The notes beneath the pieces were generated by a model. That model was not told where the DNA came from. It did no database searches and saw only the letters and a list, made by a program, of their open reading frames with translations. Made by a program: the position numbers and the translations under genes. From contig NZ_CP134062.1 of NCBI RefSeq assembly GCF_031583025.1, positions 5,863,234 to 5,927,233 on the forward strand: a stretch of DNA of 64,000 nucleotides, written 5' to 3'. This document shows, piece by piece, positions 34,154-42,852 of the stretch. The stretch comes from Mycobacterium sp. Z3061. Lineage in GTDB: Bacteria > Actinomycetota > Actinomycetes > Mycobacteriales > Mycobacteriaceae. The number at the start of each line of letters is the position of its first letter. The stretch's first letter is position 1.

Positions 34154-34933
34154 GTGGACACCGAGCTGGCGCTGCTGGCCGAATCTTTGCGGACGGCGAT
34201 GACGACGTCGCCGTCCGGCGCCGCCCTGGACGCTGCCCTGGCCGAGCTCGGCTGGCTCGACATGCTCGATGAAATGCCGGAAACCGCAATACCTCTGGTC
34301 TTCCGATTGCTCGGCGAGACCGGTGCGCATGCGCCCGTGCTGAATGACGTCGTGCTGCGAGGCACCGGTGACACGGTGCCGCTGCCCTACGCCGGCGGTT
34401 CCTGGGTGGTCTGGGAGCGTGCCGACACCGCGACTCCGGCGATGGACGAGGAGCTGCCCTTGCACCGGGTGCCCACCGGGGACACCGTCCCGCTGGGTGC
34501 GGCCCGGCAGGCGGTGGGGTGGTGGCTCGTCGGCGCCAGCCGGGCCATGCTGGCGCTGGCTCGCAGCCACGCACTGGACCGAGTCCAATTCGGCCGCTCC
34601 ATCGCATCTTTCCAGGCGGTGCGCCACCGACTCGCCGAGACGCTGGTCGCCATCGAGGGCGCCGAGGCCACTTTGCGGGCCGCCGCCGATCAGCCGGACG
34701 AGTTCGCGTGTCTACTGGCTAAGGCGGCGGCGGGCCAGGCGGCGCTGACCGCCGCCCGGCACTGCCAGCAGGTACTCGGGGGCATCGGCTTCACCGCCGA
34801 GCATCAGTTGCACCGCCACGTCAAGCGGGTATTGGTGCTCGACGGGTTGCTCGGCAGCTCGAAGGAGCTGACCCGCGAAGCGGGAGCGCACGTCCGTGCC
34901 GTGGGCTCGGCACCCCGGCTCGTCCATCTCTAG
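34154..34933 (+). CDS. Acyl-CoA dehydrogenase, short beta-type subunit
   Basis: 259 residues, about 70 shorter than the beta subunit at 5014-6012. The flavin/substrate-facing C-terminal half is present (RVQFGRSIASFQAVRH, LGGIGFTAEHQLHRHVKR), but the N-terminal helical domain is much reduced and the middle beta domain short. GTG at 34154 follows GGAAGGAG. It ends the Rieske oxygenase operon and should pair with the preceding ACAD. Confidence 0.86.
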   Translation: MDTELALLAESLRTAMTTSPSGAALDAALAELGWLDMLDEMPETAIPLVFRLLGETGAHAPVLNDVVLRGTGDTVPLPYAGGSWVVWERADTATPAMDEELPLHRVPTGDTVPLGAARQAVGWWLVGASRAMLALARSHALDRVQFGRSIASFQAVRHRLAETLVAIEGAEATLRAAADQPDEFACLLAKAAAGQAALTAARHCQQVLGGIGFTAEHQLHRHVKRVLVLDGLLGSSKELTREAGAHVRAVGSAPRLVHL

Positions 34934-34951
34934 GCGCCGAGGTCGCGAAAC

Positions 34952-37708
34952 TCACAGCCGCGGAAGCAGTTCGGCAGAGAGGCTGCGCAACTCCCGTCGC
35001 GACGAGACACCCAGCTTGGCGAAGATTCGACCCAGATGCCATTCAACGGTGCGCGGGCTGATGTAGAGCTGCGCACCGATCTCTGAGTTCGTACAACCTT
35101 GTCGCGCCAAGCGGGTGATCTCCCGTTCCTGGGTGGTCAGTGCGATGGCGGTGCCCTTCACGGTCTGGTGCACCGCCTCACCGGATGCCTGAAGTTCACG
35201 GCGCGCCCGCGCTGCGAAGCCCTCAGCGCCCATCCGGGCGAACATGTCGTAGGCCGTCCGCAACTGGGTCCTGGCATCCCCGCGACGATTAACACGCCGC
35301 AACCACTCCCCATAAACCAGGTGGGTGCGGGCCCGATAGACGGCGACCGGGCTGCGCTCGAGATGCTCGACAGCCCTCTGAAAATCCGTGTCTGATTCGG
35401 AGCTGTTGCCTGCCAGCGCCCTCGACCGCGCCGCGATGCCGAGCGCGGTCTCAGTTCTGCTTGCCTGGGCACGTTCCCAGATCTGGGCGCACAGCTCTGC
35501 GGCCAGGGATGTTTCACCACAGTAGGCGGCGGCTTCGACCGCTTCGGTCAGCAGATAACTGGACATCCCGACATCGTCGTATTCCAGGCCGGAGAGACTA
35601 GCGGCCAGCGCCTTCGGGTAGCGAGACAGCCCGTTATGCAAGATAGCGGTCGCGTAGAGCGACACGGTCACCTGGGTTCCTTCGCCCCGCTCGGTCGCTT
35701 CCTCGATCGTCGTGTGCGCGTATTCGAGGCAACGCTTGTCCTGGCCACGGTAGGCAGCCAGGTAGGGGAAGATTGAACGGTGTGCCGGGATTCTTGTCGC
35801 GGCAGCAAGGATCTCAACCTCTTCGAGCGCCGCCTCGGCCGCGGCGAAGTCCCCGCGTGTCACACACAGCCCCGCGTACGTCGACAGCGACGACGCGACC
35901 AGTGTCAATTCACCTGCTGCGCGTTGCTTTTCGAGTTGTTGCGCAGTGAGGAAGTCATACGAGTCCTGATCGAACACATCCAGACAGACTCGGTTTGTGA
36001 TGTCGTGCCACCGAGGATCGGCTGCGCCGGCGCGCGTCTGGCGCACGTACGCCGCAATCGCATCCCTCAGCAGCGGCGCTGCCGCGACGTACCCGCCTGT
36101 CAACCGCACGATGAGGCCGTGCAGCAACATCTCGACGGTGTCGCGCGCATCGGTGGAGACGGTCCGCCGGGAAGCGCGGGCGATAGTCTCAGGCGAACTC
36201 GGCCCCTCGGAGAATCGGCCCACAATCAGAGCTGACATGAGCGCCTCGAGGTATGTGCCGCGCGCCGCTGCGGGGTCAATCTCAGTAAGGCGCTGCGCGG
36301 CGGTCAGCAGCAACGGCGGCGCGTCAGGACCCCGGCGCGCTGCCCAGGCCAGCTTTGCTCGTATGAGATCAACTCGGGCACTGGTGGATTCGTCGTCACT
36401 CGACTCTGTTGCAACCTCAAGCAGCTGTGTCGCCGCGTCCAGCGAGCCGGCGTCGAGCTTGGCCTGGGCGGCGTGCAGGGCCCGCTCAGCACGTACCCGG
36501 CTATCCGGCGTCGCATCGACGGCGGCCGCCAGGAACGCCGCGGCAGCGGCGATACCGCCGCGGGCACGGGCGTGCTCGGAGGCGGCCACCAGTTCGTCGG
36601 CGACTTCCGGGTCCGGCCCGGCCAGCGAATGTGCCCTATGCCAGGCACGGTGCTCGGAGGCGGTAGCACTGGTGATCGCCTGGGCAAGCGCATCGTGTGC
36701 GCGTCGGCGCTCCGCCAGTGGCGCGTGCCCGTAAATGGCGGAGCGAACCAGCGGGTGACGAAACCGGATCCGGCGGTCTACCGATAACAGCCCGGCCGCT
36801 TCGGCGGGCGACGCTGAGTCCGCATCGATTCCCAGATGTGCCGCCGCCGACCATAACCAGGACGGTTCGCCAGTCGGTTCCGCCGCGGCAATCAGGCACA
36901 GCGTGCGGGTGGGTGCCGGAAGCTCGCGGAACTGCTCGATGAAGCGGCCCTCGATGCGCCGGGGAATCGACTTCGCCTGCGCCAGACCGTAACCGCCGGC
37001 CAGGTCGGTCGGACCGAGGGAACGGTGCAGTTCGATCAGCGCCAAGGGATTGCCCCTTGATTCCGAGACGATGATGTCGCGCATGCGATCACTGAGCCGA
37101 CCTGGTAACAGTGCCGCGAGTAGTACCCGCGCGTCGGCATCCGACACGCCCTCGACAACCAGTTCCGGCTGATCGGCCAATTCGCCTATCGGCCATCGAG
37201 TAGCGAAGATCATGACAACGCGATCGGCCAGCAGCCGCCGCGCGGCGAAGCCGAACGCCTGTACCGAAGCTCGATCGACCCAGTGCGCATCGTCGACCAC
37301 ACAGATCGTGGGTTGCTGTGCGCCCGCCTCCGACAGCAACGTGAGAAGAGCCAGTCCGACCAGGAGTCGATCCGGTGCCCCGCCCCCTTCGCTGACGCCC
37401 AGCGCGATCTCCAGCGCGCTGCGCTGCGGCTTCGGCAGCCGGACCAGCAGATGCTGCAGCGGAGCACAGATCTGTTGCATGCCGGCGTAAGCCAGCTCCA
37501 TCTCCGATTCCGCACCGCTACCCCGGACGACGCGGAAGTCCGATGCCTGCGCAAGCATGTGCTCGATCAACGCGGTCTTCCCGATGCCCGCTTCACCTCG
37601 GAGGCTGAGCACACCGCTATGTGCCTCGCGGGCACCACCGAGCAGACCGGCCAGCTGCTGCTGCTCTTGCCGCCGGCCCAGCAACCCACCGCGACCCCCG
37701 CTGTACAC
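34952..37708 (-). CDS. LuxR family regulator of the LAL type (ATPase plus HTH)
   Basis: 918-residue regulator. N-terminal AAA-like ATPase with Walker A GEAGIGKTALIE and Walker B ICVVDDAHWVD, a long helical TPR-like middle, and a C-terminal LuxR helix-turn-helix (LTTQEREITRLARQGCTNSEIGAQ, then SPRTVEWHLGRIFAKLGVSSRREL). GTG at 37708. It is divergent from the benzoylformate decarboxylase gene, and a GC-rich palindrome lies between them. I infer it activates the mandelate-like genes in response to an intermediate. A close paralogue is at 60290. Confidence 0.9.
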   Translation of the reverse strand: MYSGGRGGLLGRRQEQQQLAGLLGGAREAHSGVLSLRGEAGIGKTALIEHMLAQASDFRVVRGSGAESEMELAYAGMQQICAPLQHLLVRLPKPQRSALEIALGVSEGGGAPDRLLVGLALLTLLSEAGAQQPTICVVDDAHWVDRASVQAFGFAARRLLADRVVMIFATRWPIGELADQPELVVEGVSDADARVLLAALLPGRLSDRMRDIIVSESRGNPLALIELHRSLGPTDLAGGYGLAQAKSIPRRIEGRFIEQFRELPAPTRTLCLIAAAEPTGEPSWLWSAAAHLGIDADSASPAEAAGLLSVDRRIRFRHPLVRSAIYGHAPLAERRRAHDALAQAITSATASEHRAWHRAHSLAGPDPEVADELVAASEHARARGGIAAAAAFLAAAVDATPDSRVRAERALHAAQAKLDAGSLDAATQLLEVATESSDDESTSARVDLIRAKLAWAARRGPDAPPLLLTAAQRLTEIDPAAARGTYLEALMSALIVGRFSEGPSSPETIARASRRTVSTDARDTVEMLLHGLIVRLTGGYVAAAPLLRDAIAAYVRQTRAGAADPRWHDITNRVCLDVFDQDSYDFLTAQQLEKQRAAGELTLVASSLSTYAGLCVTRGDFAAAEAALEEVEILAAATRIPAHRSIFPYLAAYRGQDKRCLEYAHTTIEEATERGEGTQVTVSLYATAILHNGLSRYPKALAASLSGLEYDDVGMSSYLLTEAVEAAAYCGETSLAAELCAQIWERAQASRTETALGIAARSRALAGNSSESDTDFQRAVEHLERSPVAVYRARTHLVYGEWLRRVNRRGDARTQLRTAYDMFARMGAEGFAARARRELQASGEAVHQTVKGTAIALTTQEREITRLARQGCTNSEIGAQLYISPRTVEWHLGRIFAKLGVSSRRELRSLSAELLPRL

Positions 37709-37749
37709 GAGATCAATAGTGGCAGGAAACCGCCCACGGGGCGCGCTGA

Positions 37750-37771
37750 ACCCCGGGGGTTTCCCCGGGGT
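37750..37771. promoter_or_regulatory. GC-rich palindrome in the LAL/decarboxylase promoter
   Basis: 9-bp arms ACCCCGGGG (37750-37758) and CCCCGGGGT (37763-37771) around GTTT. A sequence sharing the core TTTCCCCGGGGTC, in the same orientation relative to the gene it precedes, lies at 42788-42809 upstream of the FAD-linked oxidase. Confidence 0.6.
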
Positions 37772-37877
37772 CGGCGGTGGCCGGCCGGTGCTTGACTCGA
37801 CGACGTGGACCGAGCGGCCGCCGCTATCAAATCCGACAAACCGCCGCTTTTAAACCCGACACCCGAGGTGGTCTGAA

Positions 37878-39491
37878 ATGACCGACGCAAAAGATGTGCA
37901 CGACGTCACCTACGAACTGCTCAGAAATCTTGGCTTGACCACTGTCTTCGGGAATCCCGGATCGACCGAGCAGTCGTTCCTGCGAGACTTCCCGAACGAC
38001 TTCACCTACGTGCTGGCATTGCAGGAGGCCTCCGTCCTCACCATCGCCGACGGCTTCGCACAAGCCACCGGCCGGCCCGCCCTGGTCAACCTGCACACTG
38101 CAGCCGGAACCGGCAACGCGATGGGTTCGCTGGTGGCCGCGTACCGGGCCAACACCCCGCTGATTGTTACCGCTGGTCAGCAAACACGCGAGATGCTGCT
38201 GTGCGACCCGTATCTGGCAAACAGGGACGCCACGGTGCTGCCCCGCCCGTGGGTGAAGTGGTCCTACGAGCCTGCGCGTGCCGAAGACGTTCCGGCGGCG
38301 TTCATGCGTGCCTACGCGACAGCACTGCAACCGCCCGCCGGCCCGGTGTTCTTGTCGATTCCGCTCGACGACTGGGAGAAGCCCGCGCTCGGTCCCGCGG
38401 TGGTGCGCACCGTCGCCGAGCGGACCGCCGCTGACCCTGGGCGTTTGCGCCAATTCGCCGAACGGATCAGCAGAGCCGAACGTCCGCTGCTCGTGCTGGG
38501 GCCGGAGGTGGACCGTTCCGGGGCCTGGGATGCCGGCATTGCATTCGCCGAAAAATTGAAGGCACCCGTATACAACAGCGCCCTGCCCGATCGCATCTCG
38601 TTTCCCGAGGACCACCCGCTGTACGCCGGGACGCTGCCAATGACCATCGCCGGGGTCGAAGAGGTGGTTCACGGCCACGACCTGGTGATCGCGATCGGCA
38701 CACAGGTATTCCGCTACTACCCCTACGTGGCTGGAGAATATCTGCCGGAAGGCACCGAACTGCTCCAGATCACCACCGATCCGGAACTCGCTGCCGTGGC
38801 GCCGGTAGGAGACAGCCTGATCGGTGACGTGCGGCAGGCGCTGACTTATCTGGCTGACACGGTGACCGCGCCGACGGACCGCCAGCCACCCCCACCACTG
38901 AACCTGGAGCGGAGATCCGAGGCACCGGCGACGGCGCCGATGACCGCCAATGCGGTATACCAGGTACTCAGCACTCTCAAGCCGCCTGATGCCGCCCTGG
39001 TGATGGAATCGACTTCGACGATCGTCGAGCAGCAGACGTGGCTCCCCACTACGCGCAGCGCCGGCTTTTTCGCGACCGGAAGTGGCGGAATCGGCTGGGG
39101 AGTGCCTGCGGCGGTCGGTGTCGCGCTCGGCGATCGGGCACGGGGCGTTCGGCGCTCTGTTGTCGCCACCATCGGCGACGGTTCCTTTCAGTATTCGATC
39201 CAGGCCATCTGGACCGCCGCACAGCACAAACTGCCCATCGTGTACGTCGTCCTGCGCAACGGTGAGTACGCGATCCTCAAGTCTTTCGCGCTGTTGGAGA
39301 AGACACCCGGGGTGCCGGGTCTCGAGCTCCCCGGTCTGGATATCGAGTCCCTGGCAAAGGGTTTCGGCTGCCGGGCGGTGACCGTCGACAGCACCGATAT
39401 GCTGGCCGGCGAGTTCACCGCGGCGCTGGCCGCCGACGGGCCCACGGTGATCGTGGTGCCGACCCTGCCTCAGCTCCCGTTTCTCGGCTGA
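37878..39491 (+). CDS. mdlC: Benzoylformate decarboxylase-like ThDP enzyme
   Basis: 537-residue thiamin diphosphate decarboxylase that closely follows Pseudomonas MdlC. It has VTYELLRNLGL, VFGNPGSTE (Ser29), LALQEAS (Glu50), NLHTAAGTGNAMG (His73), PLIVTAGQQTR and the cofactor motif GDGSFQYS...RNGEY. The second active-site His of MdlC (FRYHQY) is Tyr281 here (VFRYYPY). Expected reaction: 2-oxo acid such as benzoylformate to aldehyde plus CO2. ATG at 37878. With the FAD-linked 2-hydroxyacid dehydrogenase at 40873 it makes a mandelate-like pair. Confidence 0.88.
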   Translation: MTDAKDVHDVTYELLRNLGLTTVFGNPGSTEQSFLRDFPNDFTYVLALQEASVLTIADGFAQATGRPALVNLHTAAGTGNAMGSLVAAYRANTPLIVTAGQQTREMLLCDPYLANRDATVLPRPWVKWSYEPARAEDVPAAFMRAYATALQPPAGPVFLSIPLDDWEKPALGPAVVRTVAERTAADPGRLRQFAERISRAERPLLVLGPEVDRSGAWDAGIAFAEKLKAPVYNSALPDRISFPEDHPLYAGTLPMTIAGVEEVVHGHDLVIAIGTQVFRYYPYVAGEYLPEGTELLQITTDPELAAVAPVGDSLIGDVRQALTYLADTVTAPTDRQPPPPLNLERRSEAPATAPMTANAVYQVLSTLKPPDAALVMESTSTIVEQQTWLPTTRSAGFFATGSGGIGWGVPAAVGVALGDRARGVRRSVVATIGDGSFQYSIQAIWTAAQHKLPIVYVVLRNGEYAILKSFALLEKTPGVPGLELPGLDIESLAKGFGCRAVTVDSTDMLAGEFTAALAADGPTVIVVPTLPQLPFLG

Positions 39492-39503
39492 ACGGAGAGA
39501 CCG

Positions 39504-39899
39504 GTGCCCGTCTACACCTGCACCACGGCCGCCTCGACACTCAGTGGGGAAACGAAAGCCGAACTGGCCGCTGCGATCACGCAAATCCATTCCCGCGTCA
39601 ATCATGTTCCCAGCACCTACGTCAACGTGGTCTTCCACGAACTTCCCGTCGATGCGGTCTACACCGATGCCCAACCGTCGCAACCATTGCTCATCAGCGG
39701 CTGGGTGCGCACCGGCCACCCCGACGACGAAACCAGCCAACTGCTCTCCGAAGTCGCCGAGGCGGCCGCCACGGTGACCGGCATTCCGTCGAGCCGGATT
39801 CTCGTCATCATTCAGAACAGCCCAGCACATTTCGCCATGGAGGGTGGGCGAGCACTGCCCAATCCAGGAGAAGAAGAGGCGTGGTTGGCAGGGCATTAA
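39504..39899 (+). CDS. Tautomerase superfamily protein, cis-CaaD-like
   Basis: 131-residue protein beginning MPVYTC, so removal of Met exposes the catalytic Pro1. The ending GRALPNPGEEEAW matches cis-3-chloroacrylate dehalogenase relatives, and His28 is present. Of the two cis-CaaD arginines, only one is found (VRTGHP) and the Tyr near residue 103 is missing, so tautomerase rather than dehalogenase activity is more likely. GTG/ATG: ATG-type start at 39504 is GTG, 12 bp after the decarboxylase stop, so operonic. Confidence 0.82.
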   Translation: MPVYTCTTAASTLSGETKAELAAAITQIHSRVNHVPSTYVNVVFHELPVDAVYTDAQPSQPLLISGWVRTGHPDDETSQLLSEVAEAAATVTGIPSSRILVIIQNSPAHFAMEGGRALPNPGEEEAWLAGH

Positions 39900-39909
39900 C
39901 GGAGTCGCC

Positions 39910-40895
39910 GTGCACGCGGTGACGGTGAGCGAGGTCGGCGGACCGGATGTTCTCACCTACAACGAAGTCCCGATTCCAGTACCTGGCGATGCCGGTGTGT
40001 TGATCAAGTCGGAGGCGATCGGGGTCAACTTCATCGACACCTGTTTCCGATCGGGCCTGTATCCGCACCCGCTGCCATTCAGTGTGGGTAGTGAGGTGTG
40101 CGGCACCGTAGTCGCCGTCGGCCGCAACGTCTCGACGGTTCAGGCCGGTGATCGCGTCGCGAGTGCCGACGCGGTGGGTGCCTACGCCGACTATTGCGTC
40201 GCGCCCGCTGCTCTGGTGGCACACGTGCCGCACGCCATCGGCAGCGAGGTCGCGGCTGCCGCACTGTTGAAAGGCCTGACGGCGCACTTTCTCACCAAGT
40301 CGGTGTATCAGGTGAAACCGGGCGACACAATTCTGCTGCATGCCGGCGCGGGCGGGGTCGGTTTGATCCTGACGCAATGGGCCACAAGCACTGGCGCAAC
40401 AATGATTACGACGGTATCGACACCGGCCAAGATCAGCCTTCACGCCAGGCCGGAGCGGCGCACGTTCTCGATTACCCGGGCGAACCGCGTCAATTCGGTT
40501 CACTCATCAGCGAACTCACGGACGGACGCGGCGCCGCGGCGGTATACGACGGGGTCGGTCGCACCACATTCGACGCCAGCCTGGCGAGCCTGGCCGTCCG
40601 CGGCACGCTCTGTCTTTTCGGTGCGACCAGTGGCCCGGTCCCGCCGGTCGACCCGCAGCGGCTGAGTAGTGCGGGTTCGGTGTACCTGACCCGCCCCGTA
40701 CGCAGGGATTTCAATCGCACTTATGACGAGTTCGCCTGGCGCGTAACCGAACTCTTTCACGCAATCACTGACGGCAGGATCACTGTCACCGTGGGTGCGC
40801 GTTACCCGCTTGCCCACGCGGCTCAGGCGCACCGTGATCTGGAGTCCCGCCGGACGCACGGGTCCGTCCTCCTCATCCCGCAGGCAGGCAGTTGA
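39910..40895 (+). pseudogene. Quinone oxidoreductase (MDR family), frameshifted
   Basis: Two frames together spell one zeta-crystallin-like NADPH:quinone oxidoreductase of about 328 residues. The first frame runs from GTG 39910 (HAVTVSEVGGPDVL...HAGAGGVGLILTQWA...TVSTPAKIS). The second continues from about 40440 with RQAGAAHVLDYPGE...YDGVGRTTFD and ends at 40895. The switch is a one-base loss between about 40420 and 40445. It could be a real broken gene, a sequencing error, or a -1 shift site; no classic slippery heptamer is obvious. Confidence 0.8.
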
Positions 40896-42729
40896 CCTTG
40901 AAAATGGCCGACACGATTTCACCGAAAGCGCCGGCAGCACCGATGAAGAGGCGCTTCATGTCATAGCCCGCCACATCCTTCATGGTCTCTCCGCCGAACC
41001 GGGCCGGCGCGAGACCGTCGGTCAGAATGACGTTCAGGCCGAGCAGGTTATTGCGCACTGCGTGTCGATCGTCGCCGCTCGCCGCGCCTATCAGTGCACC
41101 CACGCTGCGGCCGTCAGGCCCGGACGGCACTGCCGCACAGGACATGCCCTGCTCTGCCAGATACGCGGCCAGGTCATCGAGTGCGACGGAAGCGCCGACG
41201 GTCAAGCTGAGATTGGCGGCGTTGAGGTCGATCTGCGTGCCGCCGACGGGCGCCACGGTCCCGGAAGTGGAATCCGCGGAGCCTTCGCCTCGGTGGCGTC
41301 CCAGCGCCGCACGCACGGTCGCCTCGAAGGAGGCGAGTACGGGCTCGTCGGTTGAGAGGTCGGGAAGCAGTACACCGGGATTGAGTTGGCCCTCGGGGTC
41401 GAAGACGCGCTTGACGGCCCGTTGCGCTGCGATCTCGACGGGAGTGAAGCGTTTCGTCATGAACTGGCGCTTCTCGGTGCCGATGCCGTGCTCACCGGTC
41501 AGCGTTCCACCGAGTTCGAGTGCCGCGTCGACGATCTCGTTGTTGGCGGACTCCAACGCAGCAGCCGCTTTGGGATTGGTCCGGTCGAAGAACGAGATGG
41601 GGTGCAGATCTCCATCACCGGCATGCCCGGCCACCGCGATGAATAGCAGACCGTCGCAGTGCCGGGCCGCGACCTGCTGAATGGCCTCCTGCATCTCGGG
41701 GATTCTGTTGCGTGGCACAGTGACGTCCCCGATGAAGTAGTCGTGACCGCTGCGTACTACCGCGTCCGGGGCATGCAACCGTCCGTACCAGAGTCGCTCG
41801 CGGGCCTGGTCATCGGTGGCTACCCGAACCTCGATGGCCTTGTGCCGTAGCACTTTCTCGACAATCGCGGCGTCGCGCTCCACCTCCTCGGAGCTACCGT
41901 CGACGTCGACCAAGACGATGGCATCGACATCGGTCGGGTACCCGGTTTCGGTGAATGCCTGCAACCCGGCAATTCCGGCGCGGTCCAGCCACTCGAGTGC
42001 GGCAGGCACCGTACCCGTTCCGATGATGTCCGCGACGGCATCCGCAGCGTCGTGCGCCGACGCGAAGCTCCCCATCAAGCTGTGGGTCACCGGCGCGATC
42101 GGGCGAAGCGCCACGGTGGCCCCGGTGACGATGCCGAGAGTTCCCTCGGACCCGATCATCACTCCGAGCAGATCCGGTCCGTCATCCTCGGACGACAAAG
42201 TCATCACAGACCCGTCGGCAAGTACAAACTCGACTTCGAGCACATGGTTGTAGGTCACGCCGTACTTCAAAGCGTGTGGACCACCTGCATTTTCGATGAT
42301 ATTGCCACCCACCGTCGACAGGGGCGCCGAGACGGGGTCCGGGGAGAAGCACAACCCGAATTCAATCAACTCCTTCTGCAGGTCGGCATTGATGACTCCG
42401 GGCTGCACGCGGGCCGTGCGTGCGTCAGGATCTATTGCCAAGACCCGGTTCATCGCCGACAGGTCCAGCATCACCCGGTCCGGTGCCGCCATCATGCCCG
42501 CGCTGCAGTTCGACGCGCCGCCCCGAGTCACGACCGGAATGCCGTGCGCACCCGCGATGCGCAATATCGACACGACTTCGCCCCGGGATCTCGGCCGCAA
42601 GACCACTCCGGGTACGCCGCCGAAGCCCCAGTAGTCGCGACCCCGCGCGGTCAAGGCATCGGCGTCAGTCAGTATCGGATCAGGCCCAGAGAGGACCGCG
42701 GCGAATTGGCTGATAACGCTGCTATCCAT
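40873..42729 (-). CDS. FAD-linked 2-hydroxyacid dehydrogenase (GlcD fused to part of GlcE)
   Basis: 618-residue flavoprotein. Residues 1-460 are a complete GlcD-type unit: FAD-binding PVVTRGGASNCSAG and STVGGNIIENAGGPHALKYG, and C-terminal AGHAGDGDLHP and GTLTGEHGIGTEKR. The remainder is the FAD-domain half of GlcE (GGETMKDVAGYDMKRLFIGAAG), which stops there. It would oxidise a D-2-hydroxyacid such as mandelate to the 2-oxo acid used by the decarboxylase (inferred). ATG at 42729 follows GAGGG. Its 3' end overlaps the convergent quinone oxidoreductase by 23 bp. Confidence 0.88.
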   Translation of the reverse strand: MDSSVISQFAAVLSGPDPILTDADALTARGRDYWGFGGVPGVVLRPRSRGEVVSILRIAGAHGIPVVTRGGASNCSAGMMAAPDRVMLDLSAMNRVLAIDPDARTARVQPGVINADLQKELIEFGLCFSPDPVSAPLSTVGGNIIENAGGPHALKYGVTYNHVLEVEFVLADGSVMTLSSEDDGPDLLGVMIGSEGTLGIVTGATVALRPIAPVTHSLMGSFASAHDAADAVADIIGTGTVPAALEWLDRAGIAGLQAFTETGYPTDVDAIVLVDVDGSSEEVERDAAIVEKVLRHKAIEVRVATDDQARERLWYGRLHAPDAVVRSGHDYFIGDVTVPRNRIPEMQEAIQQVAARHCDGLLFIAVAGHAGDGDLHPISFFDRTNPKAAAALESANNEIVDAALELGGTLTGEHGIGTEKRQFMTKRFTPVEIAAQRAVKRVFDPEGQLNPGVLLPDLSTDEPVLASFEATVRAALGRHRGEGSADSTSGTVAPVGGTQIDLNAANLSLTVGASVALDDLAAYLAEQGMSCAAVPSGPDGRSVGALIGAASGDDRHAVRNNLLGLNVILTDGLAPARFGGETMKDVAGYDMKRLFIGAAGAFGEIVSAIFKVNCLPAG

Positions 42730-42787
42730 GAACATACCCTCAGTAGGCGCTGTGTCGGATCAACCTTGGCACCTACGGCGGCTCTGT

Positions 42788-42809
42788 GACCCCGGGGAAA
42801 TCCCGGGTC
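42788..42809. promoter_or_regulatory. Palindrome shared with the LAL/decarboxylase promoter
   Basis: GACCCCGGGG-AAAT-CCCGGGTC, an imperfect dyad 59 bp upstream of the FAD-linked oxidase. Its first 13 bases match the reverse complement of the element at 37750-37771. A shared operator, probably for the LAL regulator, is plausible. Confidence 0.55.
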
Positions 42810-42852
42810 TCGCCGGCCCTGGTTCGCGGCTGCGAAACTCGTTCTTTCGGGA

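Noticed and set aside
37827-39956. A 709-codon open frame on the minus strand
   Set aside because: It is antisense to the clear benzoylformate decarboxylase and tautomerase genes, and its translation is low-complexity and rich in Gly, Arg and His, typical of GC-rich shadow frames.
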